Source: Fischerella sp. PCC 9431
Lineage (GTDB): Bacteria; Cyanobacteriota; Cyanobacteriia; Cyanobacteriales; Nostocaceae
Direction of reading: 5' to 3'
Assembly: GCF_000447295.1 (NCBI RefSeq)
Contig: NZ_KE650771.1
Location: forward strand, 2,937,600 to 2,993,889
Length of the DNA: 56,290 bases
The position numbers and the translations under genes are program-made. Positions 36,491 to 45,766 of the stretch are shown in pieces. Below the pieces are notes generated by a model, which worked only from the letters and a program-made list of their open reading frames with translations, had not been told where the DNA came from and made no database searches. Position 1 is the first letter of the stretch. Every line of letters starts with the position of its first letter.

Positions 36491-37987
36491 CTAATAACCA
36501 TTGACTATCTTTTCCCAATCCGCAAATGACAAGCGATAAATTGTGGTGACAACTCTGCCATAATTAGAAAAACTTTTTACAGGTTGATAGTATTTTTCCC
36601 AATAAGTTTTGTCTTTACCTAATATTTTTTTATTTCCACTTTGCGGATTTTGTATATATATGATGTAGATGTATACCGGTGCTTTTTCATAGTATGGATG
36701 TGATTCTAAATTTTGATAGCTTGCCGGAATATAATATCTTGTGATACTTTGCTTTTCATTGGTAATAAAGTAACCATTTCTACCTGTATTTTTCAAAAAT
36801 ACTCCGACTTTTTCCCAATGTCTGTAGTAGGGAAACCCAAATATACTTTGTCTACTTTGTCTTTTCAATTCTAAAGACAAGAATTTTTTATTTTCCCAAG
36901 GGTATTCTGTTTGATGATCTATAAATAATAAATGAGATAATAAAAACGAAGATACATATACCAAGCTCAAGCAAAAAACATTAATGTATTGAGATTTTGA
37001 TAGGAATTTATTAAATATGAACTTTTGAAAAACTTCTAGACCAAACGCCATTAAAACAGAAAAAGGCAAAACATAAGTATAAATATGTGTACCAGGATTA
37101 CCAACTAAAGTTTCCAAAGCTAAGAGAGGAAACAAAAACCACAATAAGACTGAAAAATTCTCTTTAATTCTCGATAGACCTAGTAAACCAAAACCAGCAT
37201 ACAAATATATAATAAATAAGGGATTATAAGTTATAAATGTTCTTGTAGAACTGACTGATTGCTTACTAATTCTTTCCGTCCAATAAGCTTTAGTGGATTC
37301 TGATACTGATAAAAAGAAAGGTAGATAAAATATAGATATTAAGACTAAGAAAATTGTCCCTGCTAAAAATAAATGCTGGATTTGCTGATTTTTATGGAAA
37401 AACTCGCTATTAATGTACCATCTGTAAATTAAGTAAATGACAAATGGTGTAATAAAAATACCATCGTAATGTGCAAGAATAGAAATTGACCAACAAAACG
37501 CGCCTAAATATAAACCATAAATTCTCCATTTTTCAAACTTTGTAGATAAACTGAGCAGATATAAAGACAAGACAGAAAATAAGATTACAAATGATTGATA
37601 CTGAACTATCCTTGTCAAAGCAACAAATAATCCATTGATTGCAATAAATAAAGATGAATAGATAGCTATTTTGTAACCAAATTCTAGTTTAATGAATTTA
37701 TAAAAAAAATAGATAGCTAATATACCTGCAATAGCAAAAGGAAGCCTGAGTAGAAACTCATTATCATACCCAGGATTCAAAAAACTCATAATATATGTAA
37801 TCAAAAATTGAAGCGGTCCCTTTCGTTGACTGAGCAAAAAATCAATCATGCTTTGATCTGTTTGAGGTCTATATAGTGCTTTAATCTCATCGCCTTGATA
37901 ATTGGAATAACCTAGATTAATTAACCTCAACCATAAACTGACAAAGATTAAATATCCTACAGGAAGAATATTTATGATTTTTTTCAT
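36491..37987 (-). CDS. GT39-type membrane glycosyltransferase
   Basis: This 498-residue protein has about 11-12 membrane segments. Near the N-terminus the loop after the first helix carries GDEIKALYRPQTDQSM, with the acidic pair expected in this clan. Later come FLLRLPFAIAGILAIYFFYK, given in part, and a soluble C-terminal domain rich in Tyr and Lys. Its base composition is more AT-rich than its neighbours (frequent AAA, AAT, TTA), which could reflect transfer. The substrates are unknown. Confidence 0.8.
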   Translation of the reverse strand: MKKIINILPVGYLIFVSLWLRLINLGYSNYQGDEIKALYRPQTDQSMIDFLLSQRKGPLQFLITYIMSFLNPGYDNEFLLRLPFAIAGILAIYFFYKFIKLEFGYKIAIYSSLFIAINGLFVALTRIVQYQSFVILFSVLSLYLLSLSTKFEKWRIYGLYLGAFCWSISILAHYDGIFITPFVIYLIYRWYINSEFFHKNQQIQHLFLAGTIFLVLISIFYLPFFLSVSESTKAYWTERISKQSVSSTRTFITYNPLFIIYLYAGFGLLGLSRIKENFSVLLWFLFPLLALETLVGNPGTHIYTYVLPFSVLMAFGLEVFQKFIFNKFLSKSQYINVFCLSLVYVSSFLLSHLLFIDHQTEYPWENKKFLSLELKRQSRQSIFGFPYYRHWEKVGVFLKNTGRNGYFITNEKQSITRYYIPASYQNLESHPYYEKAPVYIYIIYIQNPQSGNKKILGKDKTYWEKYYQPVKSFSNYGRVVTTIYRLSFADWEKIVNGY

Positions 37988-38073
37988 TTATCTAAACCCA
38001 AAATTTTAAAAATTTAATTTTTATTATTATGACGGACGAAATAACCTTTCACAAGCGTCTGATCTGTATATAA

Positions 38074-38100
38074 TAAAAAACCTCGGCTTTCAACCGAGGT
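38074..38100 (-). terminator. rho-independent terminator of the gene at 38123-39685
   Basis: On the minus strand, ACCTCGG and CCGAGGT (38094-38100 and 38080-38086) form a 7-bp stem with a 7-nt loop, followed by TTTTTATTA. It lies 22 bp past the stop codon. Confidence 0.9.
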
Positions 38101-38122
38101 AATATATTGAAGCTGAAAAGTT

Positions 38123-39685
38123 TTAAATTCCCCCTTCTTCCCCATTATCAGCTACACTTCTGGTCTCATTACTAGGACGACTACCTGCATTACGCACATT
38201 TACAATTTTACTGAGCAAATCAAACCAAAATGGCGCACCCATTGCAATAGCAATACCACTGATTATCCAGCCAGGAATTAAAACTAAAATTTTGAGATAG
38301 GGGAAAGTTTTTTTTGATTGGCGTGTCCATCTTATTTGCTGTTGTAAATTAGTGTCATCCCAACCAACAGGTAAAGAAATATTTGTCAGCGTCTGATCTG
38401 CTTCTTGTCTAAGTTGCTCTAAATCAACTGTACCTTTTCGCAGTGCTAATTCTCCCGCACTATTAGTAATCGTATCTCGCAGAGCAGAATCTTTTGATAG
38501 TCTTTTGACCATGTGAAGCGCATCTGCATTAGCGGTGATGGCGATCGCTAAACCTATAATAAGAGCCACACCTTTTGCATTGCGTTTGTAGACTCCACCA
38601 GCTCTTTCCATCGAACTATTAAAGGTATTTTCTATTTCTAGACGTAATGCATTCATTCCTTCTTCTGTTGTCTTAACTCTTGCTTGAGCGCGTTTTGCTA
38701 AAACATCAAAATTTTTGACCACAGAGGATGGTAACTTAGTTTCGATTGTTTGAAATGCTTCTTGAATTCCTTGGTATGCTTCGCTATCTTCATCTTGAAT
38801 AGCTGCTTTTATTTCTTGATAAATCTTGCTATCTTTATCAATTGTTTGGACAACTTCGTTGATATTCGGTTGCAATCCTCCTAACAATATTGCTTGCTCA
38901 ATATTATCAAAGTTATCCTGTTTGAAAAATTGCAGCTTTCGTAAGGCTTTGTGAGATAATTCATCGTCAGGTATTTCTGTTTGAAAATAGTCTATATATC
39001 TATCTAAACTCTCTGCCATGCGATTTAGGCTGGTTTTCAAGCTAGCTTTTTGTTGATGAAAGTTCCAACAAGTTTTTTCAAATTCTGAACGCAATTCTGA
39101 AAATTCTTTGTAAAGATTACTAAAAAAATCTGTGAACCTATAATCATTTACTGTTTGTTCTTGTAATCTCACAATAATTTCTTCGATTTCAGCTAATCTT
39201 TCTTCTTTAAATTTTTTCAATCTTGATTCTGTTAATCGCTGTACCAATGTAGAAATTTGTAGCGTCTCAATTAGAGTTGTCGCAAAGATATCAGCAGAAA
39301 TATAAGAAGGTCCAGTATGTTTACTATCTCCAAAAGTCGTTTGATTTTTATCTTTTCCTATTTTAGAACTTGTTAACCTGCGATAAATTGAACCAATTGC
39401 CCAAGTAATCTTACGAGGTATAGTGACAAACAATCCTTTTGCTTCTTGATTAATATTTTTCACTAAAGGATTATCATAAATCCTGTTAGCAAGTTCAATA
39501 ATGTGAGCTTCTTCTGCATTTTCCACATTACCAGCTAATAAAATTTCGATTGATTTTTTTAAGTGTTCAGCACGCCATTGAAACACAGTAGCAATTAGTT
39601 CCTGTATTTCTGAGGCTAATAAACTCAAGATTAAATAAATAAAGATTAAACCGATCGCTACATCTAAAATGAAAGGTAGATTCAT
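38123..39685 (-). CDS. uncharacterised membrane protein with long helical middle region
   Basis: This 520-residue protein has an N-terminal membrane segment (LDVAIGLIFIYLILSLLASEI, in part), then a long charged, mostly helical region (about 50-350), a second membrane segment (about 370-392, VALIIGLAIAITANADALHM) and a third near the C-terminus (about 465-490). The N-terminus (DVAIGLIFIYLILSLLASEIQE, in part) recalls an uncharacterised bacterial membrane family. I cannot name a function. The frame is open to a TTG at 39700, but GGGGAG just ahead of the ATG at 39685 makes that the start. It is a single gene with its own terminator. Confidence 0.75.
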   Translation of the reverse strand: MNLPFILDVAIGLIFIYLILSLLASEIQELIATVFQWRAEHLKKSIEILLAGNVENAEEAHIIELANRIYDNPLVKNINQEAKGLFVTIPRKITWAIGSIYRRLTSSKIGKDKNQTTFGDSKHTGPSYISADIFATTLIETLQISTLVQRLTESRLKKFKEERLAEIEEIIVRLQEQTVNDYRFTDFFSNLYKEFSELRSEFEKTCWNFHQQKASLKTSLNRMAESLDRYIDYFQTEIPDDELSHKALRKLQFFKQDNFDNIEQAILLGGLQPNINEVVQTIDKDSKIYQEIKAAIQDEDSEAYQGIQEAFQTIETKLPSSVVKNFDVLAKRAQARVKTTEEGMNALRLEIENTFNSSMERAGGVYKRNAKGVALIIGLAIAITANADALHMVKRLSKDSALRDTITNSAGELALRKGTVDLEQLRQEADQTLTNISLPVGWDDTNLQQQIRWTRQSKKTFPYLKILVLIPGWIISGIAIAMGAPFWFDLLSKIVNVRNAGSRPSNETRSVADNGEEGGI

Positions 39686-39942
39686 TAATTTTCTCCCCAA
39701 AACCTAAATAAAAATAGAAGTTAGTATTTTTCGATTCAAATTTTCTCATAAATCCTCGATAAATAAATTTAAGAGTAATATCAGAAACATTGTCAAAAAA
39801 TATTATGATTAGTTAGTAAAAATTGAGTTAATTTAAAACAAGGACGAACTGCAAACAATGATTGTTGCTAAACAGCAACAGATGAAGATTCGCTAACGTC
39901 TGTTTGTACTGGAACCAGCAAGCAAAATTATTATCCTAAAAT

Positions 39943-41568
39943 ATGCAAGAAGGAAGCTTTACTTGGGGTCGTCTAGAAAAGCAGGATCGATCGCTCGACA
40001 AATGGATCGATTGGACATGGATAATAGTGCTGCTGGTAGCAGCTGTGTTACTTTTTACCATAAATTTGGGGCAATTACCTCTACGAGATTGGGATGAGGG
40101 AACTGTAGCACAAGTTGCCAAAGAAATCTTGCACGCCCCTGCTGGTTCAATGACCTGGCTTTATCCAACTTTGGGAGGCGAACCATATCATAACAAACCA
40201 CCTTTGATGCATTTGCTGATTGCTTTGACTTATTCTTTGGGCGGTGTCAATGAATGGACAGCTCGCTTACCAGGGTCAATTTTAACAGCAATATCAGTAC
40301 CATTGCTGTATTGTGTTGGGAGAGAAATATTTCGTCAGCGTTTTTGTGCTGTTTATAGTGCTTTAGTTTACTTGACAATGCTGCCAGTTGTGCGTCATGG
40401 GCGTTTAGCCATGTTGGATGGGGCAGTAATATGTTTTTTTATATTGATGATTTTGTGTGTGTTGCGATCGCGCCGTGATTTACGTTATTGCCTGGGTGTC
40501 GGCATCGCTTTTGGTCTAATATGTTTAACCAAAGGTATGCTCGGTATATTGTTAGCTGCTGTCGCAGTCGCATTTCTATTTTGGGATACACCACGACTAC
40601 TGACTAGTGGTTATATGTGGATGGGAATGTTCATAGGTCTTGTACCTGTGGCTTTTTGGTATCTAGCTCAATGGTGGGAGTATGGTCGCACCTTTACTAA
40701 TGTCGGGATGGTTAGTCAATCTCTTGATCGCATCTGGTCATCTGTGGAAAACCATTCTGGCCCGCCTTGGTATTATGTATTGGAAATTCTCAAATATACT
40801 TGGCCGTGGTTAATTTTTTTACCATCTAGTTTGCAATTAGCGAAAGAAAACCAAAACCTCAGTTGGGCGAAACTTGTACTAGTGTGGATGGGAGTTTATT
40901 TAGTTGCTATTTCTTTGATGGGAACAAAACTTCCTTGGTATGTGTTTCCTGTTTATCCTAGCCTAGCCTTGGTGATTGGAGCGAAACTAGGGGAAGTCGA
41001 AGATACACGTCTGCTATTGTCTTATCCGCGCTTTTGGGTAGGAAGTTTAACGTTTTTGGCTTTGGTAGCAACAGGTGGTAGTATTTATTTCAGTTTCGTA
41101 CCTACAGCCAAATCTGATTTACAGTTACAACTGATTTTTGCAGCAGTAGCGATGACAATGGCCCTAGCAGCAATTTTGGCAGAACGAGGCGATCGCCAAT
41201 TTCTTAGAGTTTTGTTTTGGGGATCTTATGTTTCGTTACTCTTATTTATGAAATCAAATTACTGGGTTTGGGAATTGGCAGAACGTTATCCAGTCCAACC
41301 AGTGGCGACTATCATCCAAAAAGGGACACCATCAGCTACAAAGATTTACACATCCAGCCTTGAACACCGCCCTTCATTGATTTTTTATAGCGATCGCAAT
41401 ATTATTCCTGCTTCCTTTAAACAACTGCAAGATCATTGGCACAATCACAAACAACCTTATTTATTACTTGATAATTCTGCTGTTCATGCACTCCAACTTG
41501 ACTCACTCAAGGTTATCGGTCAAGCAGAAGGCTGGAAACTGGTTACAAAAGCAGGTAATGGAGAATAG
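39943..41568 (+). CDS. GT39-type membrane glycosyltransferase (ArnT-like)
   Basis: This 541-residue enzyme has about 11-12 membrane helices. The catalytic loop reads LPLRDWDEGTVAQVAKEI with the acidic residues of the ArnT/PMT clan, and the YHNKPPLMHLLIAL segment that follows is typical of the ArnT-like branch. The family moves a sugar from a polyprenyl-phosphate donor to lipid, protein or polysaccharide acceptors on the outer side of the membrane. It is the third such gene within 7 kb. A hairpin (AGGGAAC/GTTCCCT, 41567-41599) overlaps its stop codon. Confidence 0.9.
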   Translation: MQEGSFTWGRLEKQDRSLDKWIDWTWIIVLLVAAVLLFTINLGQLPLRDWDEGTVAQVAKEILHAPAGSMTWLYPTLGGEPYHNKPPLMHLLIALTYSLGGVNEWTARLPGSILTAISVPLLYCVGREIFRQRFCAVYSALVYLTMLPVVRHGRLAMLDGAVICFFILMILCVLRSRRDLRYCLGVGIAFGLICLTKGMLGILLAAVAVAFLFWDTPRLLTSGYMWMGMFIGLVPVAFWYLAQWWEYGRTFTNVGMVSQSLDRIWSSVENHSGPPWYYVLEILKYTWPWLIFLPSSLQLAKENQNLSWAKLVLVWMGVYLVAISLMGTKLPWYVFPVYPSLALVIGAKLGEVEDTRLLLSYPRFWVGSLTFLALVATGGSIYFSFVPTAKSDLQLQLIFAAVAMTMALAAILAERGDRQFLRVLFWGSYVSLLLFMKSNYWVWELAERYPVQPVATIIQKGTPSATKIYTSSLEHRPSLIFYSDRNIIPASFKQLQDHWHNHKQPYLLLDNSAVHALQLDSLKVIGQAEGWKLVTKAGNGE

Positions 41569-41655
41569 GGAACCCTTAATAGAGGGTAAGGAGTTCCCTC
41601 AGAAAGAAAATATTAGTAGTTGGTGGTTAGTAGTAAAAACTCTTACTGACTATCT

Positions 41656-42036
41656 TTAATGGGATTTTCTTCCGTCCTCGATAGTTTTTTCTATTTGTGG
41701 TGACGAGGTATCACTGTTACGATTTTGCTGATATATTGCAATCATACCAAAAACAATAGCGCTTCCTACAACCACAGCAACTAAGGGATTTTTGAAAACA
41801 AAAAAATCCCGAACAATTCTGGCTAAAGGTCGGCTTTGGCGGCGTAGTGCCGATGAAATCATAATCTGTTTCAAGGTAAAAGGATCACGAACATAGTGGC
41901 CGCTTTTACAAACCACTAGCTTCTGATGGCAATACGGACAGGTAAACAATCCAACATAACTGCTAACTGCTGTGGGCGTAGAATTTTGGCAAATGGGGCA
42001 AGTCAAATAATGATTATCAAAAGTGTGTGTATTCAT
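41656..42036 (-). CDS. small zinc-ribbon membrane protein, unassigned
   Basis: The N-terminal 45 residues of this 126-residue protein hold two CxxC pairs (CPIC at 14-17, CPYC at 33-36), which can form a zinc ribbon. A basic middle region (RRQSRPLARIVRDFF) is followed by one membrane segment (about 86-106) and a short polar tail. It is probably anchored with the zinc ribbon in the cytoplasm. I know no function. GAGG precedes the ATG by 3-4 nt. The start codon overlaps the stop of a 30-residue frame upstream (ATGA). Confidence 0.7.
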   Translation of the reverse strand: MNTHTFDNHYLTCPICQNSTPTAVSSYVGLFTCPYCHQKLVVCKSGHYVRDPFTLKQIMISSALRRQSRPLARIVRDFFVFKNPLVAVVVGSAIVFGMIAIYQQNRNSDTSSPQIEKTIEDGRKSH

Positions 42037-42125
42037 CTACCTCGTCCGTTTAGTCCACTTACTTGGTTCATAACAATCGCTACATTGAATTCCTGCTGAA
42101 AACGCGTGTAGATTTCCCCGACCAT
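42033..42125 (-). CDS. possible 30-aa leader ORF coupled to the zinc-ribbon gene
   Basis: An ATG at 42125 is preceded by GGGAGAG at a good distance and starts a 30-codon frame (MVGEIYTRFQQEF...GRGR). It ends in the ATGA overlap with the next start. The frame is open further upstream to 42230. Translational coupling is plausible. No homology is recognised. Confidence 0.3.
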   Translation of the reverse strand: MVGEIYTRFQQEFNVAIVMNQVSGLNGRGR

Positions 42126-42376
42126 AATTCTCTCCCATTTAAGCATTATCGCCACATAAATGTTCCACAATAGAAATTTTTTAACCAAAGCTTTGTAAAT
42201 TACACAAATATATGTAGATAGTTTGCTCAAATTGACTTTCTACAGTCACAGGATAAAGGTTCAACAAATTATTTTCCCTTTTCCCTTTGTTATCTTGTCT
42301 GGTTGCTAAATGATCACTCACAATTAAAAGTAAGACATAAAAATTTAAATTTTTTCTTAGATTTGCTCCTCACTCC

Positions 42377-44281
42377 ATGACTTTTCTACCTCCTACACAA
42401 TTCAGGAAGGTGACTGAACAGCCTACCTTTCATTCTCCTTCTTTCCGTTTAACCTATTTACTTAATCGTTTTCAACCATCTCCAGAAACAGTTGTCTTAC
42501 TTTTAGCCTTGCTAATTGGCACTGGTAGTGGTATGGGTGTGGTGACATTTCATTATTTAATCCAGTTGATCCATCATTTGATGCTGGAAAATTTAATGAG
42601 TGTAATTGGTGTTTGGGGTGCTTGGACTTTAGCTTGTGTGCCGATCCTGGGTGGATTAATTGTTGGTTTGATGCGCTGGCGAACACAAGATTTTGGTCCG
42701 GGACTGTCATCACTGATTGCTGCTTCCCAAAAGGGAGAGGTCAAAAGACAATTACGACCAGTCACCAAAATGTTAGCAGCAGCAGTTTCCTTGGGAAGTG
42801 GTGCTTCTTTAGGTCCTGAAGGGCCTAGCGTAGAAATTGGTGCTAATTTTGGGATGCTAGTATCTGTAGTGTTACAAGTATCACAAGAACGCCAGCGTTT
42901 ATTACTAGGTGCTGGTGCTGCTGCTGGTTTAGCTGCTGGGTTTAATGCTCCGATCGCAGGCGTCTTTTTTGCTTTAGAAGTAGTATTAGGAGCAACATCA
43001 TTTGCTACTTCTGCGGTTAGTGTAGTCCTACTCGCAGCAGTAGTTGCAGCGTTTATTGCTCATATTGGTTTGGGAGGACAACCAGCTTTTGCCTTACCCG
43101 TTTACCAAGTCCGCAGTCCATTAGAATTACCACTCTATCTTGGCTTGGGTTTGTGGGCAAGTGTTGTTTCTTTGACCTATACACAATTAATTCACCTTGC
43201 AAAAGCTTGCTTTGCAGGTAAAGTCCCCGGTTTTTCTATTTTAGGAAAAATCCCATTACCTATTCATCCTATTATTGGTGGACTGATTATTGGTATTACG
43301 GCTTTATACTTACCGCAAATTTTAGGTATTGGTTATGAAACAGTAGAAGCGATGCTGCAAGATGTAGAGTTTTCGCTACAACTGTTAATTTTGCTGTTGG
43401 TAGTAAAACTAGCGATGACAGCAATTAGTGCTGGGAGTGGATTTGTGGGTGGTGTCTTTGCACCAGCTATGTTTTTAGGTGCTTCTTTAGGTTCTGCTTA
43501 TGCCAAAATTTTGGCAAATGTAGCGCCTGCAATTAGTGATTTGATGGCAGCTCCCCCAGCTTATGCGATGGTGGGAATGGCTGCTGTACTTGCTGCGAGT
43601 GTGAGAGCGCCATTAACGGCAATTTTATTATTGTTTGAATTAACACGAGACTACCGCATTGTTTTACCGTTAATGGCAGCAGTCGGTTTAAGTGTTTGGT
43701 TAGTGGAGCGGATAAAGCCCAATTCAAACTCCAACTCCAATCTTCAACAAATAGGTCTTTCGGAATTGAAAGACGAACAAACAGAAATTTTACGGCAAAT
43801 TCTTGTCGAAGAAGCTATGCATCCTTGTCCAAAAAAACTGCCAACAACCATGTCTGTCATTGAGGCGGCCTTAGAAATGACACGCGATCGCACCCGCACT
43901 GCTTTAGTAGTTAATGAATTAGGACAATTAGTTGGTATTCTCTCTTTAAAAGATATTAACCGTACTCTTTCTGCTTGGCAAAATTACCCAGATTCATCAA
44001 CTACAAATCAGGGTGATCTGTCCAATCAAACCCTAATTGATATTTGTACCACTGATATTCTTTATGCTTGGCAAGATGAACCCTTATCTGAAGCCTTAGA
44101 TCGCATGTCTGTTCGCGGTTTGCATCAGTTACCAGTGGTAGCATCAGATAATCCTGAACAAATTTTGGGATTATTAGAACGGGAACAAATTGCTTTAAGT
44201 TGTAATGTAGCACTCACACGTAAAGCTCTTTGCCACTATCTACCATCGGTAACAAAAACAGATGTGGTCATTAGTCATTAG
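42377..44281 (+). CDS. ClC family chloride channel/transporter with CBS pair
   Basis: This 634-residue protein has an N-terminal ClC membrane domain (about 35-445) and two C-terminal CBS domains (about 475-620). The ion-pathway motifs are GSGASLGPEGP (140-150) with the gating Glu148, and GSGFVGGVFAPAMFLGASLG, given in part (about 355-375). The external gating glutamate is kept, so it may be an exchanger or a gated channel. CBS pairs usually bind adenine nucleotides and regulate transport. The last codons (VVISH-stop) are built from a heptamer repeat that continues into the intergenic region. Confidence 0.95.
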   Translation: MTFLPPTQFRKVTEQPTFHSPSFRLTYLLNRFQPSPETVVLLLALLIGTGSGMGVVTFHYLIQLIHHLMLENLMSVIGVWGAWTLACVPILGGLIVGLMRWRTQDFGPGLSSLIAASQKGEVKRQLRPVTKMLAAAVSLGSGASLGPEGPSVEIGANFGMLVSVVLQVSQERQRLLLGAGAAAGLAAGFNAPIAGVFFALEVVLGATSFATSAVSVVLLAAVVAAFIAHIGLGGQPAFALPVYQVRSPLELPLYLGLGLWASVVSLTYTQLIHLAKACFAGKVPGFSILGKIPLPIHPIIGGLIIGITALYLPQILGIGYETVEAMLQDVEFSLQLLILLLVVKLAMTAISAGSGFVGGVFAPAMFLGASLGSAYAKILANVAPAISDLMAAPPAYAMVGMAAVLAASVRAPLTAILLLFELTRDYRIVLPLMAAVGLSVWLVERIKPNSNSNSNLQQIGLSELKDEQTEILRQILVEEAMHPCPKKLPTTMSVIEAALEMTRDRTRTALVVNELGQLVGILSLKDINRTLSAWQNYPDSSTTNQGDLSNQTLIDICTTDILYAWQDEPLSEALDRMSVRGLHQLPVVASDNPEQILGLLEREQIALSCNVALTRKALCHYLPSVTKTDVVISH

Positions 44282-44353
44282 TCAATGGTCAATAGCCAAT
44301 AGTCAATGGTCAATTGTATTGACTATGGACTATGGACTCTGGACTCTTGACCA
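44273..44353. repeat. heptamer array running through the ClC stop codon
   Basis: Consecutive 7-nt words GTCATTA, GTCATTA, GTCAATG, GTCAATA, GCCAATA, GTCAATG and GTCAATT are followed by ACTATGG/ACTCTGG words. The first two units encode the end of the ClC protein and include its TAG stop (44279-44281). Confidence 0.85.
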
Positions 44354-44362
44354 TTTACTGTA

Positions 44363-44779
44363 TTAGGCTGTTGCTTCTAGAATTTCGACATCTTCTCTTT
44401 CATCTGAGTCTATTTGTCTCAGACGAATGTGTTTTTTACCCAAAGTGATGACAAACTCATCTCCGGGCTTTAGATTCATCTGTTTTGTGTAAGCAGAACC
44501 TATTAGTAAGTTACCGTTAGACTGCACACTAATTCTATAGCTGGCACTACGTCCCCCACGGCCATTGGCGCTAGGAGCGCTATCTAACTGAATGCCTTCA
44601 GCATCAATTAGAGCATTCAAGAATTTCATCATGTTGACGCGCTCTATACCATTTTTTGTCACAGTATAGTAGCCGCACTGTTTAGCTTTTTCTTCTTTGC
44701 TCAGATTTTCTAGTTCTTTGACTTTCTTGAGCAACTCTTCGCCGGTTAGGGGTTCAATTTTTTTCTGTTTAGCCATCAA
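44363..44779 (-). CDS. AbrB-like transcriptional regulator (cyAbrB family)
   Basis: This 138-residue DNA-binding protein belongs to the AbrB family found throughout cyanobacteria, members of which control carbon/nitrogen balance, hydrogenase and heterocyst-related genes. An N-terminal helical part opens with the conserved PLTGEELLKKVKELENLS, in part, and CGYYTVTKNG. The C-terminal half holds the swapped-hairpin AbrB region GNLLIGSAYTKQMNLKPGDEF, in part. The length matches the family. It reads away from a 408-bp gene-free stretch. I do not assign it to cyAbrB1 or cyAbrB2. Confidence 0.93.
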   Translation of the reverse strand: MMAKQKKIEPLTGEELLKKVKELENLSKEEKAKQCGYYTVTKNGIERVNMMKFLNALIDAEGIQLDSAPSANGRGGRSASYRISVQSNGNLLIGSAYTKQMNLKPGDEFVITLGKKHIRLRQIDSDEREDVEILEATA

Positions 44780-45187
44780 CTTAGAGCGAAAATGAACGAA
44801 CGATTGAGTGAGTTGAATCGATTTTATTTTAGCTGAGATTGAGGAAGTGATAACACAATCCTTTTATTTTTATATCAGCTACCGCAAAGTATATTACACA
44901 AATCAGCAAATTTTTGCATGTCTATTAATATTTACTTTGAAAATTAATTGAAAAAAATAAGGCTGAAGCTGATAACTATACTCTAGTTAATGAAAGACTG
45001 CTACACTGTAATCTATATTTGTTTAAGTTTCCTAAAGCATTGCGAAAAAAGTAGTTTACTTACACTTGGTTGATAATTAACACATAGAATGATAAGTAAA
45101 ACTGATCCTTAGTCATAGTCATTAGTCATCAATCATTGTTCATCAGTGAAGACTAATCTTAAATGACAAAGGACAAGGGACAAATAA
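44780..45187. other. gene-free divergent region between cyAbrB and the Rrf2 gene
   Basis: These 408 bp are AT-rich and noncoding. The left part must hold the cyAbrB promoter, since the gene reads leftward. The right 80 bp contain GTCATTA-like words and then three heptamers (TGACAAA, GGACAAG, GGACAAA at 45164-45184) that reach to within 3 nt of the Rrf2 start codon and provide its only AAGGGA-like ribosome site. Confidence 0.55.
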
Positions 45188-45631
45188 ATGAAACTAACTA
45201 CCAAAGGACATTACAGTGTCAAAGCTTTGCTAGATTTGAGTTTACAAGCTGGCTATGGGCCTGTTTCTACTAAAGCGATCGCCTCTCGTCAAGATATCCC
45301 AGCTCCTTACCTAGAAAAGCTACTAATAGAAATGCGTCGTGCTGGTTTAGTAAAATCTGTTCGCGGTAGCATCGGCGGATACCAACTAGCAAAAAAACCA
45401 GCACAAATTTCTTTAGGCGAAATATTAGAAGCTGTTGGTGAAACAATACAACCATTACCTCATCATCAAGCTTCTCCAGGACAAACAGAAGATTGGGTAA
45501 CATTTACACTTTGGCAAAAGCTGCACCAAAAATTGAAAGAAGCATTGTACAGTATTACTCTGGCAGATCTCTATTACGATGCCCGCAGTTGGCAAGCATC
45601 TCTTGGTGAAGAAGCCAGTTTTATTGTTTAG
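45188..45631 (+). CDS. Rrf2-family transcriptional regulator lacking cysteines
   Basis: This 147-residue protein has an N-terminal winged helix (MKLTTKGHYSVKALLDLS, recognition helix around PAPYLEKLL) and the wing GSIGGYQLAK, the standard Rrf2 pattern. Relatives such as IscR and NsrR bind an Fe-S cluster through three cysteines in the following loop. This protein has no cysteine at all, so it cannot sense through such a cluster. It lies 135 bp upstream of cbiB in the same direction. The target and signal are unknown. Confidence 0.9.
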   Translation: MKLTTKGHYSVKALLDLSLQAGYGPVSTKAIASRQDIPAPYLEKLLIEMRRAGLVKSVRGSIGGYQLAKKPAQISLGEILEAVGETIQPLPHHQASPGQTEDWVTFTLWQKLHQKLKEALYSITLADLYYDARSWQASLGEEASFIV

Positions 45632-45656
45632 AGACGCGAAGAACATCGCCTCTGTA

Positions 45657-45761
45657 CAATGGTCATTGGTTATTGGTCATTAGTTATTAGCTTTGCACAA
45701 ATAATGAATGACAAAGCAACAAATAACAAAAAACAAAAGACAAATGACAAATGACAAATAA
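45657..45761. repeat. heptamer arrays forming the cbiB leader
   Basis: Words of the type GTCATTG, GTTATTG, GTCATTA (about 45662-45690) and later ACAAATG, ACAAATG, ACAAATA (about 45739-45760) fill the gap between the Rrf2 gene and cbiB. The last unit ends 6 nt before the cbiB ATG, where no Shine-Dalgarno is present. A degenerate GAGACGCG repeat lies at 45632-45639. Confidence 0.75.
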
Positions 45762-45766
45762 CTTTT

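Noticed and set aside
42126-42230. Upstream extension of the 30-aa frame to 65 codons
   Set aside because: No ribosome site supports the upstream start, while GGGAGAG supports the internal ATG at 42125.
42361-42377. GCTCCTCACTCC resembling the Yfr1 small-RNA motif
   Set aside because: The match to the ACTCCTCACAC core is imperfect, it directly abuts the ClC start, and no flanking hairpins are present.
45632-45766. Cobalamin riboswitch ahead of cbiB
   Set aside because: No B12-box-like sequence is visible, and the gap is filled by heptamer repeats.
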